The translations under genes were made by a program, and so were the position numbers. DNA of 64,000 bases from the NCBI RefSeq assembly GCF_900635455.1, contig NZ_LR134116.1, positions 124,001 through 188,000 on the forward strand, given 5' to 3'. Shown one piece after another: positions 33,430-43,787 of this stretch; within the stretch, counting starts at the first letter, position 1, and every line of letters starts with the position of its first letter. The notes beneath the pieces were generated by a model. It saw only the letters and a program-made list of their open reading frames with translations. It made no database searches and was not told the DNA's origin. This DNA is from Yersinia intermedia. Lineage in GTDB: Bacteria > Pseudomonadota > Gammaproteobacteria > Enterobacterales > Enterobacteriaceae.

Positions 33430-35076
33430 ATGAATGGTGCTCAGTGGGTGGTTCAAGCGTTGCGTGCGCAGGGTGTTGATACGGTATTCGGCTATCCGGG
33501 TGGGGCAATAATGCCTGTCTACGATGCTTTGTATGATGGTGGTGTTGAGCATTTGCTCTGCCGCCATGAGCAAGGCGCTGCGATTGCCGCCATTGGCTAT
33601 GCTCGTGCAACCGGTAAAGTCGGGGTGTGTATTGCCACTTCCGGCCCTGGAGCCACTAATCTGATCACCGGTTTGGCTGATGCATTGCTGGATTCGGTGC
33701 CGGTCATTGCTATCACCGGTCAGGTGGGGTCCGCGTTAATCGGCACCGATGCTTTTCAGGAAATTGATGTACTGGGCTTGTCACTTGCCTGTACTAAACA
33801 CAGCTTTTTGGTTGAATCATTAGAGGCGTTGCCCGGTATCATGGCGGAGGCGTTTGCCATTGCGACCAGTGGCCGCCCTGGGCCGGTTTTAATTGATATT
33901 CCGAAGGATATTCAATTAGCTGTGGGTGATTTAACCCCGCACCTGATGCCGGTTGAAGAGCATCCTGTTGATTCTGCCGCCGAGTTACAACAAGCCTGGG
34001 ATATGCTGGCAACCGCGCAAAAACCGATGTTGTATGTCGGGGGTGGGGTTGGCATGGCACAGGCCGTTCCTGCTTTACGTGCTTTTATCGAGACAACGGA
34101 TATTCCTGCGGTTGCCACTCTGAAGGGCTTAGGTGCACCGGATACTCATCACCCGTGCTATCTGGGTATGTTGGGGATGCATGGCACTAAAGCCGCAAAC
34201 TTTGCGGTGCAGGATTGCGATTTACTGATAGCGGTTGGCGCGCGGTTTGATGATCGTGTCACCGGTAAGCTGAATACATTCGCCGCAAAAGCAAAAGTTA
34301 TCCATATGGATATCGACCCGGCTGAATTGGGTAAATTGCGTCAGGCACATGTCGCGTTGCAGGGCGATTTGAAAGTATTGCTGCCCGCATTACAGCAACC
34401 GCTGAATATTCAGCCTTGGCGTGATGAGGTCATGGCATTGAAACAACTGCATAGCTGGCGCTATGACCATCCTGGTCAGGCCATTTATGCCCCGTTGTTA
34501 CTGAAACAGATATCTGAGCGTAAAGCACCGCAAACGGTGGTGACTACCGACGTGGGCCAGCACCAGATGTGGACGGCGCAGCATATGAACTTTACCCGCC
34601 CCGAAAATTTCATCACATCCAGCGGCTTGGGCACGATGGGGTTTGGTGTGCCAGCCGCCGTCGGTGCTCAGATGGCCCGCCCTGATGACATGGTTATCTG
34701 TGTCTCCGGTGACGGTTCGTTTATGATGAATGTTCAGGAGTTGGGCACGATAAAACGAAAACAGTTACCGCTGAAAATCGTATTATTGGATAACCAGCGA
34801 TTGGGTATGGTTCGACAGTGGCAGCAACTGTTTTTTGATGGACGTTATAGCGAAACTAATCTTTCTGATAACCCCGATTTTATCACGCTGGCCAGTGCGT
34901 TTAATATCCCCGGCCAACGTATCACCCGCAAAGACCAAGTCGACGCCGCTCTGGATGCGCTGTTTAACAGCGAAGGCCCTTATCTGCTCCAGGTTTCCAT
35001 CGACGAACTCGAAAACGTTTGGCCGTTAGTGCCGCCAGGCGCAGGTAATGAAACCATGCTGGAGAAAATCTCATGA
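33430..35076 (+). CDS. ilvG: IlvG acetolactate synthase II large subunit
   Basis: A 548-residue ThDP-dependent enzyme that condenses pyruvate with pyruvate or 2-oxobutyrate in branched-chain amino acid synthesis. Motifs: catalytic Glu in [11 protein letters not shown]-binding [10 protein letters not shown], and the ThDP/Mg motif GDGSFMMN...LDNQRLGM. The frame is complete, unlike E. coli K-12, where ilvG has a frameshift. The stop overlaps the ilvM start (ATGA). Confidence 0.96.
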   Translation: MNGAQWVVQALRAQGVDTVFGYPGGAIMPVYDALYDGGVEHLLCRHEQGAAIAAIGYARATGKVGVCIATSGPGATNLITGLADALLDSVPVIAITGQVGSALIGTDAFQEIDVLGLSLACTKHSFLVESLEALPGIMAEAFAIATSGRPGPVLIDIPKDIQLAVGDLTPHLMPVEEHPVDSAAELQQAWDMLATAQKPMLYVGGGVGMAQAVPALRAFIETTDIPAVATLKGLGAPDTHHPCYLGMLGMHGTKAANFAVQDCDLLIAVGARFDDRVTGKLNTFAAKAKVIHMDIDPAELGKLRQAHVALQGDLKVLLPALQQPLNIQPWRDEVMALKQLHSWRYDHPGQAIYAPLLLKQISERKAPQTVVTTDVGQHQMWTAQHMNFTRPENFITSSGLGTMGFGVPAAVGAQMARPDDMVICVSGDGSFMMNVQELGTIKRKQLPLKIVLLDNQRLGMVRQWQQLFFDGRYSETNLSDNPDFITLASAFNIPGQRITRKDQVDAALDALFNSEGPYLLQVSIDELENVWPLVPPGAGNETMLEKIS

Positions 35077-35348
35077 TGCACCATCAATCCTCTATCCAAC
35101 ATCAAATCTCTATCCAAGCCCGCTTCCGCCCTGAGATGTTAGAGCGTGTATTGCGGGTTGTGCGGCACCGTGGCTTCCAGGTTTGTGCTATGAATATGTC
35201 GCCAATGATTAATGCCGAGAATGTTAATATTGAATTGACCGTTGCCAGCGGGCGACCTGTCGATTTACTGTCTTCTCAGTTAAGTAAGCTTATGGATGTC
35301 GCCTGCGTCGAGATCCTACAACCTAATACATTACAGATACGCGCCTGA
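35073..35348 (+). CDS. ilvM: IlvM acetolactate synthase II small subunit
   Basis: A 91-residue ACT-domain regulatory subunit ([20 protein letters not shown]) that stabilises and activates IlvG; the AHAS II form is insensitive to valine. Its start overlaps the ilvG stop by 4 bases, so translation is coupled. Slightly longer than the E. coli protein at the N terminus (extra HHQSSIQ). Confidence 0.92.
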   Translation: MMHHQSSIQHQISIQARFRPEMLERVLRVVRHRGFQVCAMNMSPMINAENVNIELTVASGRPVDLLSSQLSKLMDVACVEILQPNTLQIRA

Positions 35349-35370
35349 TGCGCCACAAGGAAAGAAAAGA

Positions 35371-36297
35371 ATGACGAAGAAAGCTGATTTTATTTGGTTT
35401 AACGGTGAAATGGTTCCGTGGGCAGAGGCTAAAGTTCACGTGATGTCTCACGCGTTACACTACGGCACGTCAGTCTTCGAAGGTGTCCGTTGCTATGACT
35501 CCCACAAAGGGCCAGTAGTTTTCCGTCACCGCGAACATATGCAGCGTTTACATGACTCAGCCAAAATTTATCGTATGCCGGTTTCCCAAACCGTTGATGA
35601 GCTGATGGAAGCCTGCCGTGCGACATTGCGTAAAAACAATCTGACCAGCGCGTATATCCGCCCGTTAGTGTTTATTGGTGATGTCGGGATGGGTGTGAAC
35701 CCGCCAGATGGCTATAAAACAGATGTGATCATCGCTGCGTTCCCATGGGGTGCTTATCTGGGTGCAGAAGCGTTGGAGCAAGGTATTGATGCCATGGTGT
35801 CCTCATGGAACCGTGTGGCACCTAATACCATCCCGACCGCCGCGAAAGCGGGCGGTAACTACCTCTCGTCCTTGCTGGTGGGCAGCGAAGCGCGCCGTCA
35901 CGGCTATCAGGAAGGGATTGCGCTGGATGTTCATGGCTACTTGTCTGAAGGTGCTGGTGAAAACCTGTTTGAAGTAAAAGATGGCATTCTGTTCACACCG
36001 CCATTTACCTCGTCAGCCCTGCCGGGTATCACCCGTGATGCAATTATCAAACTGGCGAAAGACATGGGTCTGGAAGTCCGTGAGCAAGTGTTGTCACGTG
36101 AATCTCTCTATTTGGCTGACGAAGTGTTTATGTCCGGTACTGCGGCAGAAATTACGCCAGTGCGCAGCGTGGATGGTATTCAGGTCGGTATTGGTAAACG
36201 TGGGCCAATTACTGGCAAAATTCAACAAGCGTTCTTTGGCCTGTTCACCGGTGAAACCGAGGACAAGTGGGGCTGGCTGGATCCAATCAATCAATAA
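35371..36297 (+). CDS. ilvE: IlvE branched-chain amino acid aminotransferase
   Basis: A 308-residue fold-type IV PLP enzyme that makes the last step to Val, Ile and Leu. PLP lysine K159 (TAAKAGGNY), plus ALHYGTSVFEGVR and MSGTAAEITP. ATG 35371 is used because it follows AAGGAAAG and matches E. coli MTTKKADYIWF; the frame opens at 35296 inside ilvM. Confidence 0.96.
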   Translation: MTKKADFIWFNGEMVPWAEAKVHVMSHALHYGTSVFEGVRCYDSHKGPVVFRHREHMQRLHDSAKIYRMPVSQTVDELMEACRATLRKNNLTSAYIRPLVFIGDVGMGVNPPDGYKTDVIIAAFPWGAYLGAEALEQGIDAMVSSWNRVAPNTIPTAAKAGGNYLSSLLVGSEARRHGYQEGIALDVHGYLSEGAGENLFEVKDGILFTPPFTSSALPGITRDAIIKLAKDMGLEVREQVLSRESLYLADEVFMSGTAAEITPVRSVDGIQVGIGKRGPITGKIQQAFFGLFTGETEDKWGWLDPINQ

Positions 36298-36436
36298 AAA
36301 CTGGCAGACAGAATCAGCAGGTGGTTCGTTCGCCACCTGCTTTTGACACCACAAATGTGCACCATACTCAGTTTGCAACACATTACATTTACAACAACTA
36401 GCTGATTTGCAATATAAAATCTGGAGTAAAGAGACA

Positions 36437-38287
36437 ATGCCTAAGTACCGTTCCCATACCACCACTCATGGCCGCAATATGGCTGGCGCTCGTGCACTGT
36501 GGCGCGCTACCGGTATGACCGATGATGACTTCGGCAAACCGATTATTGCAGTGGTTAACTCATTTACCCAGTTTGTACCGGGCCACGTTCATTTGCGCGA
36601 CTTAGGCAAGCTGGTAGCGGAGCAAATTGAAGCGTCTGGCGGCGTGGCTAAAGAGTTCAACACTATTGCGGTGGATGATGGGATCGCGATGGGCCACGGC
36701 GGCATGCTCTATTCACTGCCTTCACGTGAATTGATTGCCGACTCCGTAGAGTACATGGTTAACGCCCATTGCGCGGATGCCATGGTGTGTATCTCTAACT
36801 GCGACAAAATTACCCCAGGGATGCTGATGGCGTCTCTGCGTTTGAATATTCCGGTGATCTTTGTGTCCGGTGGCCCGATGGAAGCGGGTAAGACCAAACT
36901 GTCCGATAAAATCATCAAACTGGATCTGGTGGATGCCATGATTCAGGGCGCAAATCCGAATGTCAGTGATGCCGACAGTGAGCAGATTGAACGCTCTGCC
37001 TGCCCAACCTGTGGTTCCTGCTCGGGGATGTTTACTGCCAACTCGATGAACTGCCTGAATGAGGCGCTGGGTCTGGCGCTGCCAGGTAACGGCTCACTGT
37101 TGGCGACCCATGCCGACCGTAAGCAACTGTTCCTCGATGCCGGTAAGCACATTGTTGCGCTGACTAAACGTTATTACGAACAGGATGATGTTAGTGCCTT
37201 GCCGCGCAGCATCGCGAACAAAGCTGCATTTGAAAATGCCATGACGCTGGATATCGCCATGGGCGGCTCGACCAACACCGTACTGCACTTACTGGCCGCA
37301 GCACAGGAAGGGGATGTTGATTTCGATATTAGCGATATTGACCGTTTATCTCGCCAGGTGCCTCATTTGTGTAAAGTTGCGCCGAGCACGCAGAAATACT
37401 ATATGGAAGACGTGCACCGTGCGGGTGGGGTCATGGGTATTTTAGGCGAACTGGATCGTGCAGGCTTGCTTAACCGCGAGGTGCGTAATGTGTTGGGGCT
37501 GAATCTGACCGATACGCTGGAAACCTATGACGTGATGCTGACCCGCGACGAAGGTGTCAAACAGATGTACGCCGCAGGCCCGGCGGGTATTCGTACCACG
37601 AAAGCCTTCTCGCAGGATTGCCGCTTCCCATCACTGGATACTGACCGCGAAGAGGGCTGTATCCGTACTCGTGAACATGCTTACAGCCAAGACGGTGGTT
37701 TAGCTGTGCTGTACGGCAATATCGCTGCGAACGGTTGTATCGTTAAAACCGCCGGTGTGGATAAAGAGAGCCTGACCTTCCGTGGCCCGGCCAAAGTGTA
37801 TGAGAGCCAGGATGACGCAGTAGAGGCTATTCTCGGCGGTAAAGTTGTGGCGGGTGACGTGGTGGTTATCCGTTATGAAGGGCCAAAAGGCGGGCCGGGA
37901 ATGCAGGAAATGCTCTATCCAACCACCTATTTGAAATCCATGGGATTAGGCAAGAGTTGTGCTTTGTTGACTGATGGCCGTTTCTCCGGCGGGACGTCTG
38001 GTTTGTCGATTGGTCATGTTTCACCAGAAGCGGCCAGTGGCGGCCTGATTGGTCTGGTGCAGGATGGCGATTTCATTGATATCGATATCCCGAACCGTGG
38101 CATTGTGTTGGATGTGAGCGAATCTGAGCTGACAGCTCGTCGTGAAACTGAAGAGGCCCGTGGCGATGCAGCCTGGTCACCTAAAGCTCGCGAACGTCAG
38201 GTTTCTTATGCACTGCGCGCTTATGCTCTGCTGGCAACCAGCGCCGATAAAGGTGCTGTGCGCGATAAAAGTAAGCTGGGAGGCTAA
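36437..38287 (+). CDS. ilvD: IlvD dihydroxy-acid dehydratase
   Basis: A 616-residue Fe-S dehydratase, the third step of Val/Ile synthesis. Cluster cysteines are visible in [10 protein letters not shown] and [17 protein letters not shown]; Lys/Ser residues in [14 protein letters not shown] are conserved. ATG 36437 ([15 protein letters not shown]) is the family start, with GGAG 12 bases upstream; the frame opens at 36407. Confidence 0.96.
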   Translation: MPKYRSHTTTHGRNMAGARALWRATGMTDDDFGKPIIAVVNSFTQFVPGHVHLRDLGKLVAEQIEASGGVAKEFNTIAVDDGIAMGHGGMLYSLPSRELIADSVEYMVNAHCADAMVCISNCDKITPGMLMASLRLNIPVIFVSGGPMEAGKTKLSDKIIKLDLVDAMIQGANPNVSDADSEQIERSACPTCGSCSGMFTANSMNCLNEALGLALPGNGSLLATHADRKQLFLDAGKHIVALTKRYYEQDDVSALPRSIANKAAFENAMTLDIAMGGSTNTVLHLLAAAQEGDVDFDISDIDRLSRQVPHLCKVAPSTQKYYMEDVHRAGGVMGILGELDRAGLLNREVRNVLGLNLTDTLETYDVMLTRDEGVKQMYAAGPAGIRTTKAFSQDCRFPSLDTDREEGCIRTREHAYSQDGGLAVLYGNIAANGCIVKTAGVDKESLTFRGPAKVYESQDDAVEAILGGKVVAGDVVVIRYEGPKGGPGMQEMLYPTTYLKSMGLGKSCALLTDGRFSGGTSGLSIGHVSPEAASGGLIGLVQDGDFIDIDIPNRGIVLDVSESELTARRETEEARGDAAWSPKARERQVSYALRAYALLATSADKGAVRDKSKLGG

Positions 38288-38292
38288 AACCC

Positions 38293-39837
38293 ATGGCGGT
38301 ATCACAACCCTTATCTGCTGCCCCTTGTGGGGCAGAATATCTGCGGGCGATATTGCGCGCGCCGGTATATGAGGTGGCGCAAGTCACTCCGTTGCAAGTG
38401 ATGGATAAAATCTCCTCCCGCTTGGGCAATACTATTTTGGTTAAACGTGAAGACCGCCAGCCAGTACACAGCTTTAAGCTGCGTGGTGCTTATGCGATGC
38501 TGGCGGGTCTGACAGAAGAACAGAAAGCCTGTGGTGTGATAACCGCCTCTGCCGGTAATCATGCGCAAGGTGTCGCGCTTTCAGCCAGTAAGTTGGGTAT
38601 CAAAGCACTTATCGTGATGCCGGTAGCAACCGCTGACATCAAAGTAGACGCGGTGCGCGGTTTTGGTGGTGAGGTGCTGCTGTTCGGTGCCAATTTCGAT
38701 GAAGCCAAAGGCAAAGCTATCGAGTTGTCCCAGCAACAGGGGTATACCTTTGTGCCGCCGTTTGACCATCCGGCTGTTATCGCCGGGCAGGGGACGCTGG
38801 CGATGGAGTTGCTCCAGCAAGACGCACACCTTGATCGGATTTTTGTCCCGGTCGGTGGCGGTGGGCTGGTGGCTGGTGTGGCGGTGCTTATCAAGCAACT
38901 GATGCCGCAGATTAAAGTGATCGGGGTTGAAGCAGAAGATTCAGCCTGCTTACGTGCCGCACTGGATGCGGGCAAGCCGGTTGATCTAGCCCGTGTTGGG
39001 TTGTTCGCTGAAGGTGTCGCCGTCAAGCGCATTGGTGATGAACCGTTCCGCCTGTGCCAGGAGTATTTGGACGAAGTGATCACCGTCGACAGTGATGCTA
39101 TCTGTGCGGCAGTAAAAGATTTATTTGAGGATGTGCGTGCCATCGCCGAACCTTCTGGTGCTTTGGCGCTGGCGGGCCTGAAAAAGTATGTCCAGCAGCA
39201 TAATATCAAAGGTGAACGTCTGGCCCATGTGCTGTCCGGTGCTAACGTGAACTTCCACGGCCTGCGCTATGTGTCAGAACGTTGTGAGCTGGGCGAGCAG
39301 CGCGAAGCTTTGCTGGCCGTCACTATCCCTGAGAAAAAAGGCAGTTTTCTGCGTTTCTGCGAGTTGCTGGGAGGGCGTTCAGTCACCGAGTTTAACTACC
39401 GTTATGCTGATGCCGACAATGCCTGCATTTTCGTAGGGGTACGTTTGACGCGCGGCTATGCCGAGCGGGCAGAGATATTGGCGGAGCTACAGGCAAAAGA
39501 TTATCAGGTGGTGGATCTATCTGATGACGAGATGGCCAAGCTGCATGTGCGTTATATGGTGGGGGGCCGTCCTTCGAAGCCATTACGTGAGCGGCTGTAC
39601 AGCTTTGAATTCCCTGAATCACCGGGCGCATTGCTGAAGTTCTTGCATACCCTGGGTACGCACTGGAACATTTCTTTGTTCCACTATCGTAGCCATGGCA
39701 CTGATTTTGGCCGGGTATTGGCAGGGTTTGAGTTGTCAGATTCTGAGCCGCAATTTGAAGAGCACCTGGCCGCACTGGGCTATGATTGCCATGATGAAAC
39801 TAACAACCCGGCGTTTAAGTTCTTTTTAGCGGGTTAA
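38293..39837 (+). CDS. ilvA: IlvA threonine deaminase, biosynthetic
   Basis: A 514-residue PLP enzyme that makes 2-oxobutyrate, the committed step to isoleucine. PLP lysine K62 in HSFKLRGAY, glycine loop PVGGGGL, and two C-terminal ACT-like regulatory domains (about residues 335-510) for inhibition by isoleucine. It starts 5 bases after ilvD and ends the operon before a terminator. Confidence 0.96.
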   Translation: MAVSQPLSAAPCGAEYLRAILRAPVYEVAQVTPLQVMDKISSRLGNTILVKREDRQPVHSFKLRGAYAMLAGLTEEQKACGVITASAGNHAQGVALSASKLGIKALIVMPVATADIKVDAVRGFGGEVLLFGANFDEAKGKAIELSQQQGYTFVPPFDHPAVIAGQGTLAMELLQQDAHLDRIFVPVGGGGLVAGVAVLIKQLMPQIKVIGVEAEDSACLRAALDAGKPVDLARVGLFAEGVAVKRIGDEPFRLCQEYLDEVITVDSDAICAAVKDLFEDVRAIAEPSGALALAGLKKYVQQHNIKGERLAHVLSGANVNFHGLRYVSERCELGEQREALLAVTIPEKKGSFLRFCELLGGRSVTEFNYRYADADNACIFVGVRLTRGYAERAEILAELQAKDYQVVDLSDDEMAKLHVRYMVGGRPSKPLRERLYSFEFPESPGALLKFLHTLGTHWNISLFHYRSHGTDFGRVLAGFELSDSEPQFEEHLAALGYDCHDETNNPAFKFFLAG

Positions 39838-39881
39838 GTTTGGGCTGGATTAAGTGGCAGTGAATACCTATCAATAGTAAT

Positions 39882-39913
39882 AAAACTCAGTGCTAATAAG
39901 TGCTGAGTTTTTT
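39882..39913 (+). terminator. ilvGMEDA operon terminator
   Basis: AAAACTCAG and CTGAGTTTT pair around a 12-base loop and are followed by TTTATTTC. It lies 45 bases after ilvA. Confidence 0.85.
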
Positions 39914-40099
39914 ATTTCTACTTAGTTATATTTAATCTTCTTATATATTCTCAAAAATAAGCATTCCAAATGAAATTCAGTATTAGTGCAGCGTAATATC
40001 ATCTGTGGATTTATTAATTGAGATGAATAATATCGCAGTTAATAACCATGTTGTTGAATGATTATTTTTCATGGTTTGAATAATATATGGAGTTTTTAT

Positions 40100-40747
40100 A
40101 TGAGTGAAACATTAGCATCAATTAAGGCATCAATTAAATCATCGGCACCTGACTACATTCCACCAACACAGCTAAGCCGTCGTTCAGACCCACTGCAATA
40201 CTCAATAGAATCGTACTCAGGGGCGCGTGTGAGTAAGACGATTGAAACAACACATAATAGAGATAAGGTAGTTAGAGAGGTTGTAACAACAGAACGAATT
40301 GGCCCTGCGAATAATAAGATTATCAATATAAGAACCTATGATGCAACTACCAATACGATAAATAAGGCTATCGAGCACTTTGATTCTAACAATAATATGA
40401 CTAAGAGGGTGGTTAAAAGCTTTAGCTATGATCCGGTTAAAAAAGCAGTTCAATTGGGGGAAACCGTGGTAGTAAAGCAAAGTTTCGATGCTAAAAATAA
40501 TATAACGCACCGCGCTGAACAGAAATTTAATGCTGCTGGTAAAATCACTTATAACGTGATTGATACCTATCCCAACGTAAACATTACCAACAATTTGCGC
40601 AGCGATATCTGCCAACTGACAAATTCAATAAACAGTTTCCCTACCAAAGAGAGCACTCCTGTTCCTGTGGAGGCGACTATTGGTAATCATTTAAATCTGG
40701 GGCTGAGGAATCTTGTTCCCGCCATGAATTACGCTTCTCGATTGTAA
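40100..40747 (+). CDS. Unrecognised A+T-rich protein between ilvA and ilvY
   Basis: A 215-residue hydrophilic protein I do not recognise. ATG 40100 has GGAG 9 bases upstream; the frame opens at 40058. No signal peptide or membrane segment. The middle (about residues 95-160) has repeat-like beta units: HFDSNNNMTKRVVKSF and SFDAKNNITHRAEQKF, reminiscent of YD-type or MORN-type repeats. It is markedly A+T-richer than ilvA and ilvY, and in E. coli these two genes are adjacent, so this is a lineage-specific insertion. The stop is one base before the end of convergent ilvY, and a terminator for it lies inside ilvY. Confidence 0.65.
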   Translation: MSETLASIKASIKSSAPDYIPPTQLSRRSDPLQYSIESYSGARVSKTIETTHNRDKVVREVVTTERIGPANNKIINIRTYDATTNTINKAIEHFDSNNNMTKRVVKSFSYDPVKKAVQLGETVVVKQSFDAKNNITHRAEQKFNAAGKITYNVIDTYPNVNITNNLRSDICQLTNSINSFPTKESTPVPVEATIGNHLNLGLRNLVPAMNYASRL

Positions 40748-40748
40748 A

Positions 40749-41630
40749 CTACAGCAATCCCCAAAATGCTTCGATCAACGGCTCATTGAGCCGTTTTTTG
40801 GGTACACAAACCCCCAACTCAAATGGCTCGACCAACGAAATATCATCCAGCAAGGAAATACGGTTGCGCACCGGTTCCGGGCTGTTATCCACCACCACCG
40901 ATGGGATCAGTGCCACACCGCAGCCCAATGCTACCATTGATACAATCGCTTCATGGCCGGAAACCGTAGCATAAATCAATGGGTTACTGATGCGTTGACG
41001 GCGGAACCACAAATCAATGCGTTTTCGTGATGGGCCATGCTCAGGCAAAATAAAGGGGACCGTGGCCCAATCGGGCTGTTCCACCGAGACCTGTGAACGT
41101 ACTGCACAAGGCAGTGCTGGTGCAATCAGAACCAGTGGAATTTCGCCAATCTGGGTAAAGGCAATGCTGGTGGGGAGCACTTCAGGGCGACCCGCAATAC
41201 CGAGATCAGCCTCATTCGATTGCACTTTATCCACCGCATCGGCGGCATCACCGGTAGTGAGTTTGATTTCAACCAACGGATGGCGTGCGCGAAAGCGATC
41301 CAGAATGGGGGGCAAATGGCTATAGGCGGCGGTGACCGAACAAAATAGTCGCAGTTCACCACTGAGCGATGGCCCGTGCTGACCTAATGCATGGCGCAGT
41401 TGCTGGTACTGTAGCAATGTCTGTTGAGCAAAAGCCTTGAGCTGTGTACCGGCATCGGTCAGTTGCACCGTGCGGTTGTCACGTAAAAACAGGGGCTGTC
41501 CGAGCGTTTCTTCCAGCCGCTGGATCTGGCGCGACAGGGTGGATGGACTGACGTGTGTCGCTTTAGCCGTGCGGCCAAAGTGGCGGCTTTCAGCCAAATG
41601 CAGAAACAATTTCAGGTCACGTAAATCCAT
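40749..41630 (-). CDS. ilvY: IlvY, LysR-family activator of ilvC
   Basis: A 293-residue LysR regulator (helix-turn-helix MDLRDLKLFLHLAESRHFGR, THVSPSTLSRQIQRLEETLG) that activates divergent ilvC in response to acetolactate or acetohydroxybutyrate. Same position and orientation as E. coli. Its 3' end carries a hairpin that probably terminates the opposing gene. Confidence 0.94.
   Translation of the reverse strand: MDLRDLKLFLHLAESRHFGRTAKATHVSPSTLSRQIQRLEETLGQPLFLRDNRTVQLTDAGTQLKAFAQQTLLQYQQLRHALGQHGPSLSGELRLFCSVTAAYSHLPPILDRFRARHPLVEIKLTTGDAADAVDKVQSNEADLGIAGRPEVLPTSIAFTQIGEIPLVLIAPALPCAVRSQVSVEQPDWATVPFILPEHGPSRKRIDLWFRRQRISNPLIYATVSGHEAIVSMVALGCGVALIPSVVVDNSPEPVRNRISLLDDISLVEPFELGVCVPKKRLNEPLIEAFWGLL
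40777..40799 (+). terminator. Terminator of the 40100 gene, inside the ilvY 3' end
   Basis: AACGGCTCA and TGAGCCGTT form a stem followed by TTTT on the plus strand. It lies 30 bases after the stop of the plus-strand gene and within ilvY coding sequence, where it reads as KKRLNEPL. Confidence 0.6.
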
Positions 41631-41659
41631 AACAGACAGCCTCTGAGGTGAGAAGAGCT

Positions 41660-41740
41660 ATTGTATTGCATAAGAAATAAACTGTATTGCAGAATCTGCA
41701 ACGTCACATTGTTAATATATCAATTTCAGCAATGTGTTTC
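41660..41740. promoter_or_regulatory. IlvY operator region (ilvY-ilvC)
   Basis: TTGCAGAATCTGCAA (41687-41701) is a near-perfect inverted repeat of the T-N11-A type used by LysR proteins. A second, looser inverted repeat CATTG...CAATG spans 41707-41734, and another ATTGCA lies at 41665. Tandem operators between ilvY and ilvC are known in E. coli. Confidence 0.65.
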
Positions 41741-41893
41741 CTGTCATATAGTAAATCCAAGATAATCCCCGGCCCAGACAGGGGATGTGAAAAACAGCAA
41801 CACACAACATTAGCTACACAAACACAATATTCGTTTGCAGTAACCAAAATAAATAGCTGCACCCACAAAACAGAACCCGAACGGAGTAATACC

Positions 41894-43372
41894 ATGGCTA
41901 ACTATTTCAACACATTGAACCTGCGTCAGCAGTTGGCGCAATTAGGTAAGTGTCGCTTTATGGCACGTGACGAATTTGCCGATGAAGCAAGCTACCTGAA
42001 AGGTAAAAAAGTGGTGATCGTCGGCTGTGGCGCACAAGGCTTGAACCAAGGCTTGAACATGCGTGATTCTGGCCTTGACGTGGCTTACGCTCTGCGTAAA
42101 GAAGCGATTGCTGAGAAGCGTGCTTCATGGCGCAAAGCGACCGAAAATGGCTTTAAAGTAGGTACTTACGAAGATTTGATCCCACAGGCTGATTTGGTGG
42201 TTAACCTGACACCAGACAAACAGCACTCCGCAGTGGTTCAAGCGGTTCAGCCACTGATGAAAGATGGCGCGGCACTGGGTTACTCTCATGGCTTCAACAT
42301 CGTTGAAGTGGGTGAGCAAGTTCGTAAAGATATCACTGTGGTGATGGTAGCGCCGAAATGCCCTGGTACTGAAGTTCGTGAAGAATACAAACGTGGTTTT
42401 GGTGTGCCGACACTGATCGCGGTTCACCCGGAAAACGATCCAAAAGGCGAAGGCATGGCGATTGCCAAGGCTTGGGCGGCAGCAACCGGTGGTCATCGTG
42501 CTGGTGTGTTGGAGTCTTCTTTCGTTGCGGAAGTAAAATCTGACCTGATGGGTGAGCAGACTATCCTGTGTGGTATGTTGCAGGCCGGTTCGTTGCTGTG
42601 TTTCGATAAACTGGTTTCTGAAGGTACTGACGCGGCTTATGCCGAGAAATTGATTCAGTTCGGTTGGGAAACCATTACCGAAGCGCTGAAACAAGGCGGG
42701 ATTACGCTGATGATGGACCGTCTGTCCAATCCGGCTAAACTGCGTGCTTATGCGCTGTCTGAACAGTTGAAAGAAATCATGGCTCCGCTGTTCCAAAAGC
42801 ATATGGATGACATCATTTCTGGTGCTTTCTCTAGCGGCATGATGGCTGACTGGGCGCAAGACGATGTTAAATTGCTGAACTGGCGTGAAGAGACCGGCAG
42901 AACAGCATTCGAGAATGCGCCACAATTCGATGGCAAAATCTCAGAGCAAGAATACTTTGACCACGGTGTACTGATGATTGCTATGGTGAAAGCAGGCGTT
43001 GAGCTGGCATTCGAAACCATGGTTGATTCCGGTATCATTGAAGAATCTGCGTATTATGAATCTCTGCATGAGCTGCCATTGATCGCCAATACCATCGCTC
43101 GTAAGCGCTTATATGAAATGAACGTGGTTATTTCTGATACGGCTGAATATGGTAACTACCTGTTCGCTAACGCAGCGGTTCCATTGCTGAAAGGCAAATT
43201 CATGGATTCACTGCAAGCAGGGGATTTGGGTAAGAGCGTTGCCGGTACTGCGGTTGATAACGCGCAATTGCGTGATGTGAATGAAGCCATTCGTAACCAC
43301 CCAATTGAAGCCGTAGGCCACAAACTGCGTGGCTATATGACCGATATGAAACGTATCGCAGTTGCGGGCTAA
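41894..43372 (+). CDS. ilvC: IlvC ketol-acid reductoisomerase
   Basis: A 492-residue class II (long) enzyme, NADPH-dependent, second step of Val/Ile synthesis. NADPH motif [15 protein letters not shown], and metal-binding D/E residues in the doubled C-terminal helical domain ([17 protein letters not shown]). ATG 41894 ([14 protein letters not shown]) is the family start and follows GGAG; the open frame begins much earlier at 41687. Confidence 0.96.
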   Translation: MANYFNTLNLRQQLAQLGKCRFMARDEFADEASYLKGKKVVIVGCGAQGLNQGLNMRDSGLDVAYALRKEAIAEKRASWRKATENGFKVGTYEDLIPQADLVVNLTPDKQHSAVVQAVQPLMKDGAALGYSHGFNIVEVGEQVRKDITVVMVAPKCPGTEVREEYKRGFGVPTLIAVHPENDPKGEGMAIAKAWAAATGGHRAGVLESSFVAEVKSDLMGEQTILCGMLQAGSLLCFDKLVSEGTDAAYAEKLIQFGWETITEALKQGGITLMMDRLSNPAKLRAYALSEQLKEIMAPLFQKHMDDIISGAFSSGMMADWAQDDVKLLNWREETGRTAFENAPQFDGKISEQEYFDHGVLMIAMVKAGVELAFETMVDSGIIEESAYYESLHELPLIANTIARKRLYEMNVVISDTAEYGNYLFANAAVPLLKGKFMDSLQAGDLGKSVAGTAVDNAQLRDVNEAIRNHPIEAVGHKLRGYMTDMKRIAVAG

Positions 43373-43430
43373 GTCCCTTTTGTCTTTGACGCCGCTGCGT
43401 TGTTAGCGGCGTTTAACTCTGCGTGAAACA

Positions 43431-43467
43431 GGCCGCTGCCATTAAATAATGGCAGCGGCTTTTTTTT
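43431..43467 (+). terminator. ilvC terminator
   Basis: GCCGCTGCCATTA and TAATGGCAGCGGC form a long stem followed by eight Ts. A smaller GC hairpin (GACGCCGCTG...AGCGGCGTT) lies just before it. Confidence 0.92.
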
Positions 43468-43504
43468 ATCTCAGATTTAGTACATTTCTCGAATACAAAA
43501 ATTT

Positions 43505-43581
43505 ATTAAATTAATACTATCACGGCCCGAAAAAAATCCAGTAAGGTGTTAATCGTGGTTTAACACATCGCAGATAAATGC
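43505..43581 (+). repeat. 77-bp upstream element, copy 1 (bacteriocin side)
   Basis: About 88% identical to 49537-49612. It contains CACGGCCCGAAAAAAATC and an inverted repeat TGTTAA (43547-43552), seven bases, TTAACA (43560-43565). It lies upstream of the orphan terminator at 43628 and of the bacteriocin gene. It may hold a promoter and a binding or qut-like site; no strong -35/-10 pair is obvious (TTAACA to TATTAA has 18 bases). Confidence 0.75.
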
Positions 43582-43612
43582 AGTATTAAACGCTATCAAT
43601 CACAATATTATT

Positions 43613-43642
43613 ATGAAGGTAATCACGCACCTCGCTAATTAG
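43613..43642 (+). other. Nine-codon open frame overlapping a terminator
   Basis: ATG AAG GTA ATC ACG CAC reads MKVITHLAN and stops within the hairpin at 43628-43649. No convincing ribosome site. Recorded as a possible leader peptide only because it overlaps the terminator. Confidence 0.15.
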
Positions 43643-43658
43643 CGAGGTGTTTTTATTT
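43628..43658 (+). terminator. Strong terminator before the bacteriocin gene
   Basis: CACCTCGCTAA and TTAGCGAGGTG form a perfect palindrome followed by TTTTTATTT. There is no gene between the ilvC terminator and this one, so it must end a short transcript starting in 43468-43600. Full expression of the gene at 43788 from that transcript would need read-through. Confidence 0.88.
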
Positions 43659-43787
43659 GAGGGTCTGGCAAAGCTGAATAATAAAAAATAATGGCATTTA
43701 AATAATGTTAAGGGGGTGAGAAAAGACAAATAGATTTAGCAGTAAATATTCTCGTTAATTATAAAAGTTTAAATAAGGAAATAAAGT

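Noticed and set aside
33430..35076. Frameshifted ilvG as in E. coli K-12
   Set aside because: The frame is uninterrupted over 548 codons with all motifs; this copy is functional by sequence.
40217..40615. 132-codon antisense open frame
   Set aside because: Opposite strand of the gene at 40100, with no ribosome site and low-complexity hydrophobic product; a shadow frame.
41126..41362. Open frame inside ilvY and similar long frames inside ilvC, trmA and rRNA genes
   Set aside because: All lie within well-supported genes in other frames; no family match or start signal.
43613..43642. Attenuator leader peptide MKVITHLAN before the bacteriocin
   Set aside because: No ribosome site and no run of regulatory codons; kept only as a low-confidence note.
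43660..43787. LexA (SOS) box upstream of the bacteriocin
   Set aside because: Looked for CTGT-N8-ACAG between 43468 and 43787; no acceptable match. This is why another control mode is considered.
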